Below, piece by piece: positions 1 through 7,618 of a stretch of DNA of 37,174 bases. The notes beneath the pieces were generated by a model, which was given only the letters and a program-made list of their open reading frames with translations, was not told where the DNA came from and did not search any database. Position 1 is the first letter of the stretch. Each line of letters starts with the position of its first letter. The position numbers and the translations under genes are program-made. Origin of the DNA: CAVRZY01 sp963725415 (GTDB lineage Bacteria > Acidobacteriota > Terriglobia > Bryobacterales > Bryobacteraceae); NCBI GenBank assembly GCA_963725415.1, contig CAVRZY010000224.1, positions 1-37,174 of the forward strand. Direction: 5' to 3'.

Positions 1-201
1 GAAATCGTCATCGAGCTACGATGTGCGTGGACATCTGACAAGGTGCAGGGGCGTATCGCCTATCAGTCTAAGGGTAAAACTAGAGCAAAAAACATCTTAG
101 ATGCAAATGAATTGTTGGCAATAAATGTGGGATATATAGAGAAGCGAGGTGGAAAATGGGACTGCACGTATGGAAAGATGAAAGAGACAAACCTAATATA
201 G
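1..201 (+). CDS. Partial hypothetical protein, virus-like segment
   Basis: The first reading frame is open from base 1 to a TAG at 199-201 (66 codons), so the 5' end lies outside the window. The peptide is mixed polar/hydrophobic (EIVIELRCAWTSDKVQGRIA, later LLAINVGYIEKRGGKWDCTY) and looks like a real C-terminus rather than noise. I recognise no family. It lies in the AT-richer left segment, upstream of tail-like genes, so a virus or prophage origin is inferred. The next candidate gene overlaps its end by 46 bases in another frame, which could be a true overlap or a frameshift. Confidence 0.5.
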   Translation, partial: EIVIELRCAWTSDKVQGRIAYQSKGKTRAKNILDANELLAINVGYIEKRGGKWDCTYGKMKETNLI

Positions 202-362
202 AATTACTACACGGTGATCGAAGAAATAGTAATGTTGTCTATGGCAGAAGGATAGATGATCCTAAGATTAAAGTGGTGAAAGTAGGTATCGCTATACCCA
301 GACCGCAGAACTATATGCGTGTTCAGCAAGGCAAAAAAGGTAATCGAACACGAAGCAAATAG
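156..362 (+). CDS. Possible small charged protein, virus-like segment
   Basis: A 68-codon frame begins at ATG 156 and ends at TAG 360-362. The product is strongly charged (about a third Lys/Arg/Asp/Glu) with a basic C-terminus (KKGNRTRSK). The AAGCGAGGTGGAAA stretch just upstream offers a weak ribosome site. It overlaps the preceding partial gene and the following tail-like gene, both in other frames. Given the frame breaks elsewhere in this segment it may be a fragment of a longer protein. No family recognised. Confidence 0.3.
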   Translation: MGLHVWKDERDKPNIELLHGDRRNSNVVYGRRIDDPKIKVVKVGIAIPRPQNYMRVQQGKKGNRTRSK

Positions 363-1071
363 TCCTGTATTGAATTTTTACAGACGACTTATTGGTCAAC
401 TAGGTGGCGTTGCTGGTAACATAGACACCAATTTCGAGTTACGAAAACAGGATAACACCCTTTATACAGGTAATTATATTATACAGTTCGGTCTTGCCCG
501 TAATACAGCAAATATAGAGACAACAGTTGGATATGGTTACTGTGCCGATGCGGATATAGATACCTATGGGATCGCTGTGGGAACTGGCAATACAGCATGG
601 GCAGAAGATAATTACACGATTGAGACATTAATACAACAAGGCACTGCCTCTGGAAAGTTGGTGTATTCACCCACCCCTACACCTATTATAAGTTACGCTG
701 GTGGCGTGTGGACTGTTTTAGGTCGTAGAGTGTTTGATAATTTTAACGCAAATGCCAACACCATTACAGTAAAAGAAGTAGTGCAATTTGCCCCTGAATG
801 GACAGGTGCATACCAGTTTTCATATATAGACGAAAGAACAGTATTAAATACCCCTCTTGCAATACTATATAAATCAGGTGCGGTATTCACATACACGAGA
901 ACCTTGACTATACCTGCAATTACTACTCTTTTACCAAATGGGGTAAATTTTCTATTGCAAAATGCTTTTGGAATAAACCTTTTCCAAAATGACGGGACCT
1001 ATGGGACTGGAAGTAAAAACGTAAAAACCGTAACTGGAAGTGTTCTGCAATCTGGGAGTCATTTCTCCTAA
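319..1071 (+). CDS. Virus tail/fibre-like structural protein (probable frame break at its end)
   Basis: The frame runs from a GTG at 319 (true start uncertain) to TAA-TAG at 1069-1074, 250 residues. It is rich in Gly, Thr, Asn and aromatic residues with alternating beta-like patterns. Residues about 65-200 (VGYGYCADADIDTYG ... GNTAWAEDNYTIETLI ... ITVKEVVQFA ... TPLAILYKSGAVFTYTRTL) follow the layout of a family I associate with phage tail or fibre proteins: a GTG-N-T-x-x-x-x-x-D-Y block, a beta-sandwich core, then a 'pitL..g..l.v.Y.l' ending. The next gene repeats the same layout, so they are paralogues. The tail of this frame after about base 915 (LLPNGVNFLLQNAFGINLFQ) looks like the beginning of the next protein, implying a frame shift or missed stop near 915-1060. 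Function inferred from pattern only. Confidence 0.45.
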   Translation: MFSKAKKVIEHEANSPVLNFYRRLIGQLGGVAGNIDTNFELRKQDNTLYTGNYIIQFGLARNTANIETTVGYGYCADADIDTYGIAVGTGNTAWAEDNYTIETLIQQGTASGKLVYSPTPTPIISYAGGVWTVLGRRVFDNFNANANTITVKEVVQFAPEWTGAYQFSYIDERTVLNTPLAILYKSGAVFTYTRTLTIPAITTLLPNGVNFLLQNAFGINLFQNDGTYGTGSKNVKTVTGSVLQSGSHFS

Positions 1072-1479
1072 TAGATACAATCTAACAGGTAATTACTTTT
1101 TTCCAGCAACTGCAAGCGCTCCAAATAGAGGGTGTTCTGCGGGATATGGCAATACTGCGGTTGCTGATGGAGATTACGAACTTGAGGGTCTGTATGCACA
1201 TGGTAACGATGAAAATGAGTTGGCATATCAGGCACAGGATACACCTATTGGGGTGTATGACTCCCCATCAAAAACCTTTACGGTTACACAATCCAAAGTA
1301 GTTACAAACAACTGGAGTAGTCAGGTTGTAAGAGAGATAGGATTAAAACGGTATTGTTACGTTACTAACATTGGGCAGGGTGGTTTTCTCATAAACAGAA
1401 CCGTTTTGGTTCGCCTATTACTCTAGCACCTTATGAATCACTGGCGATTATATATGAATTAAATATGACGCACCCATAG
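1040..1479 (+). CDS. Second tail/fibre-like paralogue, frameshifted near its end
   Basis: The uninterrupted frame is 1040-1426. Its core (GYGNTAVADGDYELEGL ... PIGVYDSPSKTFTVTQSKVV) parallels the preceding protein. After NIGQGGFLINR the frame turns to RTVLVRLLL and stops, but a one-base shift near 1395-1402 gives RFGSPITLAPYESLAIIYEL and a TAG at 1477-1479, exactly the expected family ending. A single missing A in CAGAACCG would restore it. At the 5' side, a one-base shift near 1055-1060 would fuse the end of the previous frame (GSVLQSGSHFS) to PNRYNLTGNYFF, so the real gene probably starts near base 930. The frame breaks are either sequencing errors or decay. Confidence 0.45.
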
Positions 1480-1491
1480 GATGATGTAGGC

Positions 1492-1600
1492 ATGGCAAAT
1501 TATACATTAACCATAAATCTATATGATGGAGGCACTACTAATCCTACAAGTGGTGGGGTTTATGCTTCTGGAACAGTCGTAACTATAACGGCTTATTCGT
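1492..1600 (+). CDS. Truncated bacterial-Ig/InlB-repeat-like protein, cut by the segment junction
   Basis: ATG 1492 follows an AGGATGATGTAGG stretch that can serve as ribosome site. The product begins MANYTLTINLYDGGTTNPTS and continues GGVYASGTVVTITA, the start of a beta-rich repeat domain of the 'Y-T-L-T-I ... P-x-x-G-x-Y-x-x-G-T-V-V-T-I-T-A' type (InlB B-repeat/BACON-like) used in virus and surface proteins. The matching pattern ends at codon 33-34. From about base 1,590 the DNA is instead the reversed 3' end of the CubicO gene, and the remaining open frame is an artefact of that antisense strand. The gene is therefore cut, not naturally short. Confidence 0.5.
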
Positions 1601-1605
1601 ACTCC
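1585..1605. other. Junction between virus-like and bacterial DNA
   Basis: Left of here codon use and base composition are AT-rich. Right of here the DNA is high GC and the minus strand is already in the last codons of the CubicO gene (stop TAA on the minus strand at 1593-1595). A virus-like gene is cut in mid-domain. I see no direct repeat, tRNA end or integrase that would mark a natural attachment site. A chimeric contig or a prophage/deletion end are both possible. Confidence 0.6.
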
Positions 1606-2759
1606 TCGGCGATGGCTCGGATGATCTCCATCCCCAGCTCGCCACCGCCATCCCCGTTCGTCATCACCACCGCCCCACGGCCACTGTCGCGGTAGGCCAC
1701 CAGGAAACACCGGAACCCCTCGTTGGCCCCGCCATGGCTGAAGCGCACCGAAGGCCCCTCCCCATCCACCCCAATCCCCAGGCCCGAGCCGCCCATCTGC
1801 CGGCTCAGCATCTGCCGGATCATCTCCTTGCTCAGGACCCGGTTGGAGCGCCCGGCGTACGACCTCTCCAGTTCGATCGCAAACCGGGCCAGATCGGACG
1901 GAGTAGTCCACAGGCCCGCCGCCGCCATCTCCGGATAGGTGTACCACTTGGCCGGAATCGGCTGGCCATCTTTGCGATGCCCTGTCGCCGCCCGGTCGGC
2001 CAGTCCTCGCGGGAGAGGCTGCCGGTAGGTGCTCTGCCTCATCCCCAGCCGGCTGAGCACCGTCCTCTCCATCGTCTCCGCAAACGGCTTCTTCAGGACA
2101 TCCTCGACCATCTGCTGGAGTACGCAGTAGCCGCCGCCGGAATAGCGCGACAGGCTGCCCGGAACAACATCCACCTGGATCGGACGCGAGTTGGCGGGCT
2201 TGCGGCCCTCCAGCACATCGAGCAGCGCGGGAACCTTCTCGCCCACCGCATATCCCCGAAAACCATGCACGGTCAAACCCGCGCTGTGACTCAGAATCCG
2301 CCGCAGGGTGACCTTCTTTTCCTTCGTGAACTCGTTCTCGGGAACCTTCCAGGAGACCAGCCGGCCATTGACGCCTTCGTCCAGAGAGAGCCGGCCCTCC
2401 TCGACCAGACGCAGCGCGGCCATCGCCGCTACGGGTTTGCTGATTGAGGCCGCCTGGAACAGCGTTTCGGGCGTCACCGCCCGTGCCCCGCCCGCCTCCA
2501 CAACCCCATACCCGCGTGCCCACTCGATCTTCCCGCCGTTGATGACCGCAACGCTGAGGCCAGGCACCTGGTAATGCTTCATGCGCTCGGCCAGCTTCCA
2601 TCTCGAGACCGGCGCGTCCTTGCCGGGAGCGCCAGCAACCAGCCCCTCCTCCACTCGCCGGATGCGCTCGCCGACTCCCCCACTCTGCGGGGATGCCACC
2701 CCGGCTATCAGCCAACTGCCGAGGAAAACTGCTAGAACCGTTCTATTCATATTCTCCAA
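1593..2759 (-). CDS. Secreted CubicO-type serine hydrolase (beta-lactamase/PBP-fold)
   Basis: 388 residues. An N-terminal signal peptide (residues about 5-25, hydrophobic VLAVFLGSWLIAGVA) points to export. The serine beta-lactamase/class C penicillin-binding fold is marked by S105-I-S-K108 (nucleophile serine and lysine), Y206-S-G (second-motif tyrosine) and H342-G-G (third motif). Family members are esterases, D-amino-acid peptidases or lactamases, and the substrate cannot be told here. ATG 2759 and the in-frame ATG 2750 are both possible starts. It is divergent from the Dabb gene. Its stop lies only a few bases from the segment junction, so the last two or three residues (EYE) could be altered by the join, although all catalytic motifs are well inside. 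Confidence 0.85.
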   Translation of the reverse strand: MENMNRTVLAVFLGSWLIAGVASPQSGGVGERIRRVEEGLVAGAPGKDAPVSRWKLAERMKHYQVPGLSVAVINGGKIEWARGYGVVEAGGARAVTPETLFQAASISKPVAAMAALRLVEEGRLSLDEGVNGRLVSWKVPENEFTKEKKVTLRRILSHSAGLTVHGFRGYAVGEKVPALLDVLEGRKPANSRPIQVDVVPGSLSRYSGGGYCVLQQMVEDVLKKPFAETMERTVLSRLGMRQSTYRQPLPRGLADRAATGHRKDGQPIPAKWYTYPEMAAAGLWTTPSDLARFAIELERSYAGRSNRVLSKEMIRQMLSRQMGGSGLGIGVDGEGPSVRFSHGGANEGFRCFLVAYRDSGRGAVVMTNGDGGGELGMEIIRAIAEEYE

Positions 2760-2774
2760 AGCTCCGCCGTCACC

Positions 2775-2783
2775 TGTTAGAAT
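2775..2783 (+). promoter_or_regulatory. Extended -10 promoter candidate for the Dabb gene
   Basis: TGTTAGAAT fits an extended -10 element (TGn-TAGAAT) 52 bases before the Dabb start codon, in the 76-base divergent gap. No convincing -35 is seen 16-18 bases upstream, as is usual for extended -10 promoters. Prediction from pattern only. Confidence 0.35.
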
Positions 2784-2835
2784 CGTATCCGATACCCGCT
2801 TGCTGCGGGAACCCTTTCAGAGGTTTGGAGGACCA

Positions 2836-3294
2836 ATGCGATACTTACGCAGCGCGCTTTCTGTTGCGGCCTGCCTTGCAGGTCTGTTATTCACTGCCGG
2901 CACCTTGTCGGCCGGCGAGAAGAAACTCATGCACTGCTTCATCTTCACCCCCATCGAAACGGCCACGGAAGCCGAGTGGCAGGCCTTCTACAATGCCACC
3001 GACGAGCTGCCCGGCAAGATCCCCGGACTCAGCCACGTCTGGTACGGCAAGCTGGCTCGGAATCTCACCATCTTCAGCGTGGCCCCCGAAGCACGCAAGA
3101 AGCTCGCCGCCGGCGAGAAGTCCGCCACCGGCGAAGTCACCCAGCAGGTCCGGAAATCCGGCGTCTGCATGGAGTTCCAGAGTGAAAGCGCGTTAAAGGT
3201 CTACGCCGAACACCCCGCCCACAAGGAGTGGGAGACGGTTTACTCTAAAGTCCGTCAATACGGCACGAGCACCTTCGACATCATCGGTCAGTAG
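2836..3294 (+). CDS. Secreted Dabb-domain (stress-responsive A/B barrel) protein
   Basis: 152 residues from ATG 2836, chosen because TTTGGAGG lies just upstream and a signal peptide follows (MRYLRSALSVAACLAGLLF, cleavage near TLSAG). The mature part starts KKLMHCFIFTP and has the layout of the Dabb fold: a first strand with His and Phe, a helix with W-x-x-F, a central 'GLSHVWYG' strand and a C-terminal HPAHKEWETVY helix. Dabb proteins form small alpha/beta-barrel dimers. Their roles are mostly unknown, although some are cyclases or oxygenases. An upstream in-frame extension to 2581 is only open antisense of the neighbour and is rejected. Exported Dabb proteins are common in Acidobacteriota and Planctomycetota (recall, not checked). 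Confidence 0.75.
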   Translation: MRYLRSALSVAACLAGLLFTAGTLSAGEKKLMHCFIFTPIETATEAEWQAFYNATDELPGKIPGLSHVWYGKLARNLTIFSVAPEARKKLAAGEKSATGEVTQQVRKSGVCMEFQSESALKVYAEHPAHKEWETVYSKVRQYGTSTFDIIGQ

Positions 3295-3412
3295 ACCCTG
3301 ACCGGAACCGTCCGAAGCGCGACCGTCTGCCGTTCGCTGCGCGCCACCCGGAACATCAAAACGAAAATCTCCCCTCAATTCAGCCGAATAAAGCTGGAAT
3401 TTCACATTCTTA

Positions 3413-3441
3413 TTGACTTAACCGGTTCACTCTCCTAAAAT
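3413..3441 (+). promoter_or_regulatory. Strong sigma-70-type promoter for the glycosyltransferase cluster
   Basis: TTGACT (3413-3418) and TAAAAT (3436-3441) are separated by exactly 17 bases. The spacer contains the 8-base palindrome AACCGGTT (3420-3427), a possible operator half-turn. Transcription would begin near 3448, about 45 bases before the ATG at 3494, which is preceded by GGAGGGG. The rest of the 3295-3493 gap shows nothing else convincing. This is one of the clearest promoters in the window and suggests the cluster downstream is one transcription unit. Confidence 0.6.
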
Positions 3442-3493
3442 TGCTCCTTAGCAGCAGAGTCGGGCAGACTGAGCATGAACCTCGGAGGGGTCA

Positions 3494-5398
3494 ATGCACC
3501 TGCTGTGGATCTCGGACAGTCCAGACACGCCCTCGGGATTCGGCAACGTAACGCGATTTGTGTGCGCCGGGCTGGCCCGCCGCGGATACCAGGTCAGCAT
3601 CCTCGGCTGGCAAACCCGCCAGCCCTATCAGTGGAACGGTTGCCGCGTCTATCCCAGGGGCACGGACCCCATGGGGAGCGACGCGCTGTTTGCATTCCTG
3701 GTGCGCCATCGCCCGCAGGTCGTCATCGCCCTGGCCGACGTGTGGTGGCTGCCCTTCTTCCAGGACCCGCACCTGCGCCGGCAGATGGAGCTGACCGGCA
3801 CTCCTTGGGTGCTCTATTTCCCCATCGATGGAAACACCCGCGACGAACGGCTCCCGCCCAGTTGGATTGAGCTGTTAGGTGAAGTGGACGTGCCGGTGGC
3901 CATGAGCCGCTACGGGCAGCGGATCGCCCAACGCTGCGGCATTGCTTGCGAGTACATCCCGCACGGGGTGGATCTGGAGATCTTCTCGCCTCCCGAGGAC
4001 CGCGAACAGGCCAAAGCGCGCGTGGGCGCGGCCGGCAAGTTCCTGGTTCTCTCAGACAGCCGCAACCAGCCCCGCAAGATGCTGCCCCGGCTGCTGGATG
4101 CCTTCGCCAGGTTCGCCCAAGGCCGGTCCGATGCCTTGCTCCATCTCCACACCGATCCGGTGGACGAGTTCACCGGCTCCGGCTACTACTCTTACGACCT
4201 CCAGGCTGACGTGCGGCACTTGGGCATCGAGTCGCAGGTGCGATTCACTCCCGGCTTCGCTTTGCAGCCGGGCGCCGGCATCCCGCTCAGCCAATTGGCT
4301 GCCTACTACCAAGCCGCGGACGTTCACCTGCTAGCCTCCAGCGGCGAAGGATTTGGACTGCCCACTCTGCAAGCCGCCGCGGCCGGCGCCGTCCCCATGG
4401 CCGGAGCCTACAGCGCCAGCCGGGAACTGGTGGAGGGCCACGGCGAGGCCATCGCCATCGAGGACTACAGCGAGAACGAATTCGGCATCCGGCGTGCCCT
4501 CATCGACGTCGAGGACGCCGCCCGCAAGCTGGCGCGCTACTACCACGACCGCGCCCTCCTGCGTGAACGCTCGGCGCGCTCGCGCGAGTTCGCGCTGGCC
4601 TATGGCTGGGACCGCGTGCTGGAGCAGTGGGAGCGGTTGCTGCGCTCGATCGGCGACCCTCAGCGCCGCTTTCGATACAAGACGCCCCACACGGCCGCCC
4701 GCATCGAACAGATCGCGCCGCAGGCCACCCCGCGCATCCCGGGTGTCTCGATTAGCGTCAAAGTGGTCGAGCGGCAGGCGGGCCGCCTGGAGGCTTCCAT
4801 CACCGCGGACATCCGCGCCAGCCGCGCCGACACTCGCCTGCCGGCCTGGCCGCCGCCCTGCGAGATCGCCCGCCTGCGCGTGCTTCGCCGCCCCGGCTAC
4901 CTGTGCGTCAGCCCGGACGACGAAGGCCTGTTCCTGGCGCTCAAGCGCATCTTCCCCATCGCACAGGCGTGGTATCCGCTCCTCAGCTCTCTTGGCCCGC
5001 AGGTGCACAGGGGCCAGGAAATCCGGTTTCTCCCGGTCGATGCCTGGGAAGAATCGCGATATGACCTCGCACAGTCCGTCTTGCTGCTCAATGTCAGCGG
5101 TGGGATCCCCGACCCTGTCCTGATCGATGCGGCCCTGTATGGCGTCCCTTGCATCGGAACCCCAATGGCGGGGCCGCAGCCGCTCCTCTGGCCGGATTTG
5201 GTCGCCGAAGACCCGGCAGCCGCGCTCGCCCTGGCGCGCGCCCTGCTCACCAACCCGGCCCGCATCGAGCGCCTGTCCCAGCAAGCCCAGGCGGCCTGCC
5301 GCCGCCTTTACGCCCCCAGCGAAGAGGATTCGGCGGCCTGGCTGCGCCGCCTGCACGCCGCACAGGTCGCCGCCTGTGCTCCGCATCCAGGAGCATGA
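3494..5398 (+). CDS. GT4-like glycosyltransferase with an extra C-terminal domain
   Basis: 634 residues. ATG 3494 follows GGAGGGG. Residues 1-390 form a GT-B glycosyltransferase: N-terminal Rossmann half beginning LLWISDSPDTPSGFGNVTRF (Gly-rich acceptor loop), linker IPHGVDLEIFSP near 155-166, and the donor-site signature S-S-G-E-G-F-G-L-P-T-L-Q-A-A-A-A-G near 280-296, including the EX7E-type glutamate region. Residues about 430-620 are not part of a standard GT4 enzyme. They include a Rossmann-like 'YGVPCIGTPMAG' segment resembling a degenerate second glycosyltransferase half. The role is probably to transfer a sugar onto protein or surface polymer, and it may modify neighbours in the same operon. 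The next gene overlaps the stop by 4 bases (ATGA), so translation is coupled. Confidence 0.8.
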   Translation: MHLLWISDSPDTPSGFGNVTRFVCAGLARRGYQVSILGWQTRQPYQWNGCRVYPRGTDPMGSDALFAFLVRHRPQVVIALADVWWLPFFQDPHLRRQMELTGTPWVLYFPIDGNTRDERLPPSWIELLGEVDVPVAMSRYGQRIAQRCGIACEYIPHGVDLEIFSPPEDREQAKARVGAAGKFLVLSDSRNQPRKMLPRLLDAFARFAQGRSDALLHLHTDPVDEFTGSGYYSYDLQADVRHLGIESQVRFTPGFALQPGAGIPLSQLAAYYQAADVHLLASSGEGFGLPTLQAAAAGAVPMAGAYSASRELVEGHGEAIAIEDYSENEFGIRRALIDVEDAARKLARYYHDRALLRERSARSREFALAYGWDRVLEQWERLLRSIGDPQRRFRYKTPHTAARIEQIAPQATPRIPGVSISVKVVERQAGRLEASITADIRASRADTRLPAWPPPCEIARLRVLRRPGYLCVSPDDEGLFLALKRIFPIAQAWYPLLSSLGPQVHRGQEIRFLPVDAWEESRYDLAQSVLLLNVSGGIPDPVLIDAALYGVPCIGTPMAGPQPLLWPDLVAEDPAAALALARALLTNPARIERLSQQAQAACRRLYAPSEEDSAAWLRRLHAAQVAACAPHPGA

Positions 5399-5700
5399 AC
5401 ATGCAAATGTACCTGATTGCCCAGAAAGGAGAGTACACCCAGGAATCGTCACGCGACCTGCAAAGATACGTCCGCCAGTGCGGCGGTTTCATTCTGATGG
5501 TCACGCGGACCGGCCCCCTGGTCGCCCTCAAGGAGGCCTCCGCCGCCCTCGTGGCCAAACATCCGCTGGTCAGCTTCATCGGGCCCGTGCGCTTGAACCC
5601 TCGCGGCATCGCGGCGGGACACCTTCAACGCATTTTCGCCGAGAATCTCAGCAAACAACTGGACATCGAAAAAATCAGCGACGCTCAGCCGTCGTCCTGA
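5395..5700 (+). CDS. Small hypothetical protein of the 3.4-10.7 kb cluster
   Basis: 101 residues from ATG 5395, which overlaps the glycosyltransferase stop (ATGA). In-frame ATGs at 5401 and 5407 are alternatives. The peptide alternates short strands and helices (MYLIAQKGEYTQESSRDLQR, GGFILMVTRTGPLVALK), suggesting a compact alpha/beta fold of ferredoxin-like or inhibitor I9-like size. The pattern 'MxxYLI ... V ... GG.I.....G.LVAL ... HP.V.FIGPV.LNPRG' vaguely recalls subtilisin propeptide/I9 domains, but that is not firm. No membrane segment or signal peptide. Role unknown; context says it acts with the paralogue array that follows 21 bases later. Confidence 0.65.
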   Translation: MNMQMYLIAQKGEYTQESSRDLQRYVRQCGGFILMVTRTGPLVALKEASAALVAKHPLVSFIGPVRLNPRGIAAGHLQRIFAENLSKQLDIEKISDAQPSS

Positions 5701-5721
5701 TATCAACTAAGGAGAAGACTC

Positions 5722-6333
5722 ATGGGTGTAGGACAGGATTTACTGGCAGTACCCTTTCCCAAAATGGTTCTCAGCCTGGCCCAGGCTATTTCCAAGGGCC
5801 AACTGGCCATGGACATGGCATCCTTGAACACGCTCAAGGTCCTGGCCAAGACCAAGTTCGACTACATACCCGAAGTAACCGAGGTTTTAACCCCGCACCC
5901 CATCCCCGTGGACATGGGAGGGGGCACCAGCGTGACCGTCACCGGCGTGGATGTTGACTTGAAGACGCCTCGCGCCCTCAAGCTGACCCTGCTGCAAGCC
6001 GGCATCTTGCCGACCTTCTACCAGTTCACCGAGTCCATCATCGAAGTCAAGATGAGCATTTCGAGCAAGACCGAAACTCAGAGCGAGTTCGAATTCGGCA
6101 TGGAAGTCGAAGCCTCGGCCGATTTCCTGTTCGGTTCCGCTTCGGTCAGCTCTCACGTGAACTTCAAGACCTCCTCGACCTATTCGTATTCGGCGGAAGG
6201 ATCCAGCCTGCTGCGAACCACGCTCAAGCCCACGCCGCCGCCCACCCGGATGATGCCCAAGTTCATCACCGTGAATGCCCTGGTGAGCCCCGCCGGTTAT
6301 CACGACAAGCGAGTAAGCAGATGCCGAATCTGA
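5722..6333 (+). CDS. Paralogue 1 of three ~200-aa beta-rich cluster proteins
   Basis: 203 residues as read. AAGGAGAA lies 8 bases before ATG 5722. Three blocks are shared with the next two genes: an N-terminal helix (SLAQAISKGQLAMDMASLNT), a central strand pair (LLQAGILPTFYQFTESIIEV) and a C-terminal block with YSYS, a Pro-rich LKPTPPP and a closing VNAL. No signal peptide, Cys cluster or known motif is visible. Near the end the frame gives GYHDKRVSRCRI, while a one-base shift near 6293-6300 gives VITTSE and a TAA at 6314-6316, matching the paralogue ending TVVINP, so a small frameshift is likely and the true stop is probably 6316. No family assigned. The 'FYQF...I.EVKI' layout is one I recall only from unnamed hypothetical proteins. 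Confidence 0.7.
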   Translation: MGVGQDLLAVPFPKMVLSLAQAISKGQLAMDMASLNTLKVLAKTKFDYIPEVTEVLTPHPIPVDMGGGTSVTVTGVDVDLKTPRALKLTLLQAGILPTFYQFTESIIEVKMSISSKTETQSEFEFGMEVEASADFLFGSASVSSHVNFKTSSTYSYSAEGSSLLRTTLKPTPPPTRMMPKFITVNALVSPAGYHDKRVSRCRI

Positions 6334-6902
6334 CCGCCGTCGGCAACGAGCTGGCCGAACTCCCGCTGGGCGATCTGTTGCACAGCGTGGCGCAGGGGAT
6401 CGCGGACGGACAGCGCGCCTTGGATATGGCGTCCCTGCAAACCCTCATCGCCCTATCCAAGACGCCGGTGCCCGTCATCCCGGAGGTCACCGAGGTGATC
6501 ACCCCGGAGCCGTTTCAGGTGAACGTCTCCGGCCAGCCACCCATCCAGGTCACCGGCGCGCGGGTGACTGCCACTCCCTCGCCGCCCATCTATATGAATG
6601 CCCTGCAAGCCGGGATCACGCCCACCTTCTACCAGTTCACCGAGGCCACCATTCAAGTAAAGATCTCCGTGCAATTGCGCGAGGTGGAGGAGACCACCGA
6701 GGACGGCAAGAAACGCACCACCGTCCGGGCCTTCGGTTCTAACGTCAATTTCCGGACCCAGAACAAGTACTCCTACAGCGTGGATGCCTCCAGCAGCGTG
6801 ACGGCCACCTTGCGACCCGTTCCACCACCGAGCCGCCTGACACCTTCCACCGTGACGGTGAACGCCCTGGGCACCACACCGACGGTGGTCATCAACCCGT
6901 AG
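6321..6902 (+). CDS. Paralogue 2 of three ~200-aa beta-rich cluster proteins
   Basis: 193 residues from ATG 6321, a few bases after the probable true stop of paralogue 1. It keeps all three blocks: helix SVAQGIADGQRALDMASLQT, central ALQAGITPTFYQFTEATIQV and C-terminal FRTQNKYSYSVDASSSV with LRPVPPPSRL and VNALG. Between blocks 1 and 2 a short beta-rich stretch (EPFQVNVSGQPPIQVTGARV) matches TPHPIPVDMGGGTSVTVTGV of paralogue 1. Between blocks 2 and 3 lies a charged loop (EVEETTEDGKKRTT). Likely cytoplasmic or self-assembling, as no export signal is seen. Tandem position shows origin by duplication. Confidence 0.75.
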   Translation: MPNLTAVGNELAELPLGDLLHSVAQGIADGQRALDMASLQTLIALSKTPVPVIPEVTEVITPEPFQVNVSGQPPIQVTGARVTATPSPPIYMNALQAGITPTFYQFTEATIQVKISVQLREVEETTEDGKKRTTVRAFGSNVNFRTQNKYSYSVDASSSVTATLRPVPPPSRLTPSTVTVNALGTTPTVVINP

Positions 6903-6971
6903 AATGATCCAAAGCGAGCGCGCGGAGGGCGCTTTGCCGCCCTCTGCGATGCTTGCCCGCGGAGGACAACA

Positions 6972-7602
6972 ATGCCGGATCTCACTAATCTTGTTGAGAC
7001 TTTTTCGGCCTCTTTCGAGAATCTCATCCTAGCCCTGGGCCGGGGGGTCGCCGAAGCGCAACAGGAACTGGACCAGCACTCCATCCAGACCCAGGAAGCT
7101 CTGGACTCGGTATCCCAACTTGGCGCGTTTCGGCTTGCAGGCCACCTGGTACCAGTTCCCCAAGGTCGATATGGAACTCAAGCTGGCCTTGAGCGTAACC
7201 GAGGACGGCGCCAAGCCTGTTGCGCCGGGCGCCAAGCGCCCTCTCAAGCTGATCGCGCAGCCGGTCAGCGCGGCTTATCAGAACCATTTCAACTACAGCG
7301 GGCAGGCCTCCAGCACCATCACCTTATCCATCGTTCCCGTACCGCCGCCGCGGGCCGCCCAGGCGCGAATGAGCCTGGAGGAAGTGCAGAAAGCGGCGCT
7401 GGCCAGCACCGCCAAATTCGAAACTCAGAAGGACGCCGCGGGCAACATCATCCCGTCCACCAAGCGTCGCTTCGATATGAACTTCAACCCCGCCGCCAGA
7501 CTGTGGTACGTCTTGCAGTACGATCCCGCGGACCCCACCTTCAAGTCCGTGGTCGTGGCTGTGGATGACGCCACGGGAGCCGCCAAACTAATCAGCACCT
7601 AA
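6972..7602 (+). CDS. Paralogue 3 of the cluster proteins, with one frameshift
   Basis: ATG 6972 follows GGAGGA. The first frame gives an N-terminal helix LALGRGVAEAQQELDQHSIQ matching block 1, then loses sense after SVSQL near 7115. From there another frame reads ARFGLQATWYQFPKVDMELK (block 2), then NHFNYSGQASSTIT and VPVPPPRAAQ (block 3) to the stop at 7600-7602, so one extra base near 7105-7125 breaks an otherwise continuous protein of about 210 residues. Compared with paralogues 1 and 2 the beta-rich stretch between blocks 1 and 2 is missing. A new C-terminal extension (FNPAARLWYVLQYDPADPTF) is added. The extension reads like a small beta-hairpin module. Function unknown. Confidence 0.65.
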
Positions 7603-7618
7603 CAGAAAGGGGAAGCCC

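Noticed and set aside
1519..2715. Long minus-strand frame of 398 codons opposite the left-end genes
   Set aside because: It is a shadow frame of the CubicO gene: Gly/Arg-rich and without motifs, and it runs across the segment junction, while the other frame has all catalytic motifs.
3379..3402. Possible hairpin ATTCAGC/GCTGGAAT downstream of the Dabb gene
   Set aside because: The stem needs a bulge and is AT-rich, without a T-run, so it is too weak to call as a terminator.
4331..5452. 373-codon minus-strand frame inside the glycosyltransferase
   Set aside because: High-GC shadow frame with no motifs. The + strand gene has clear GT-B signatures.
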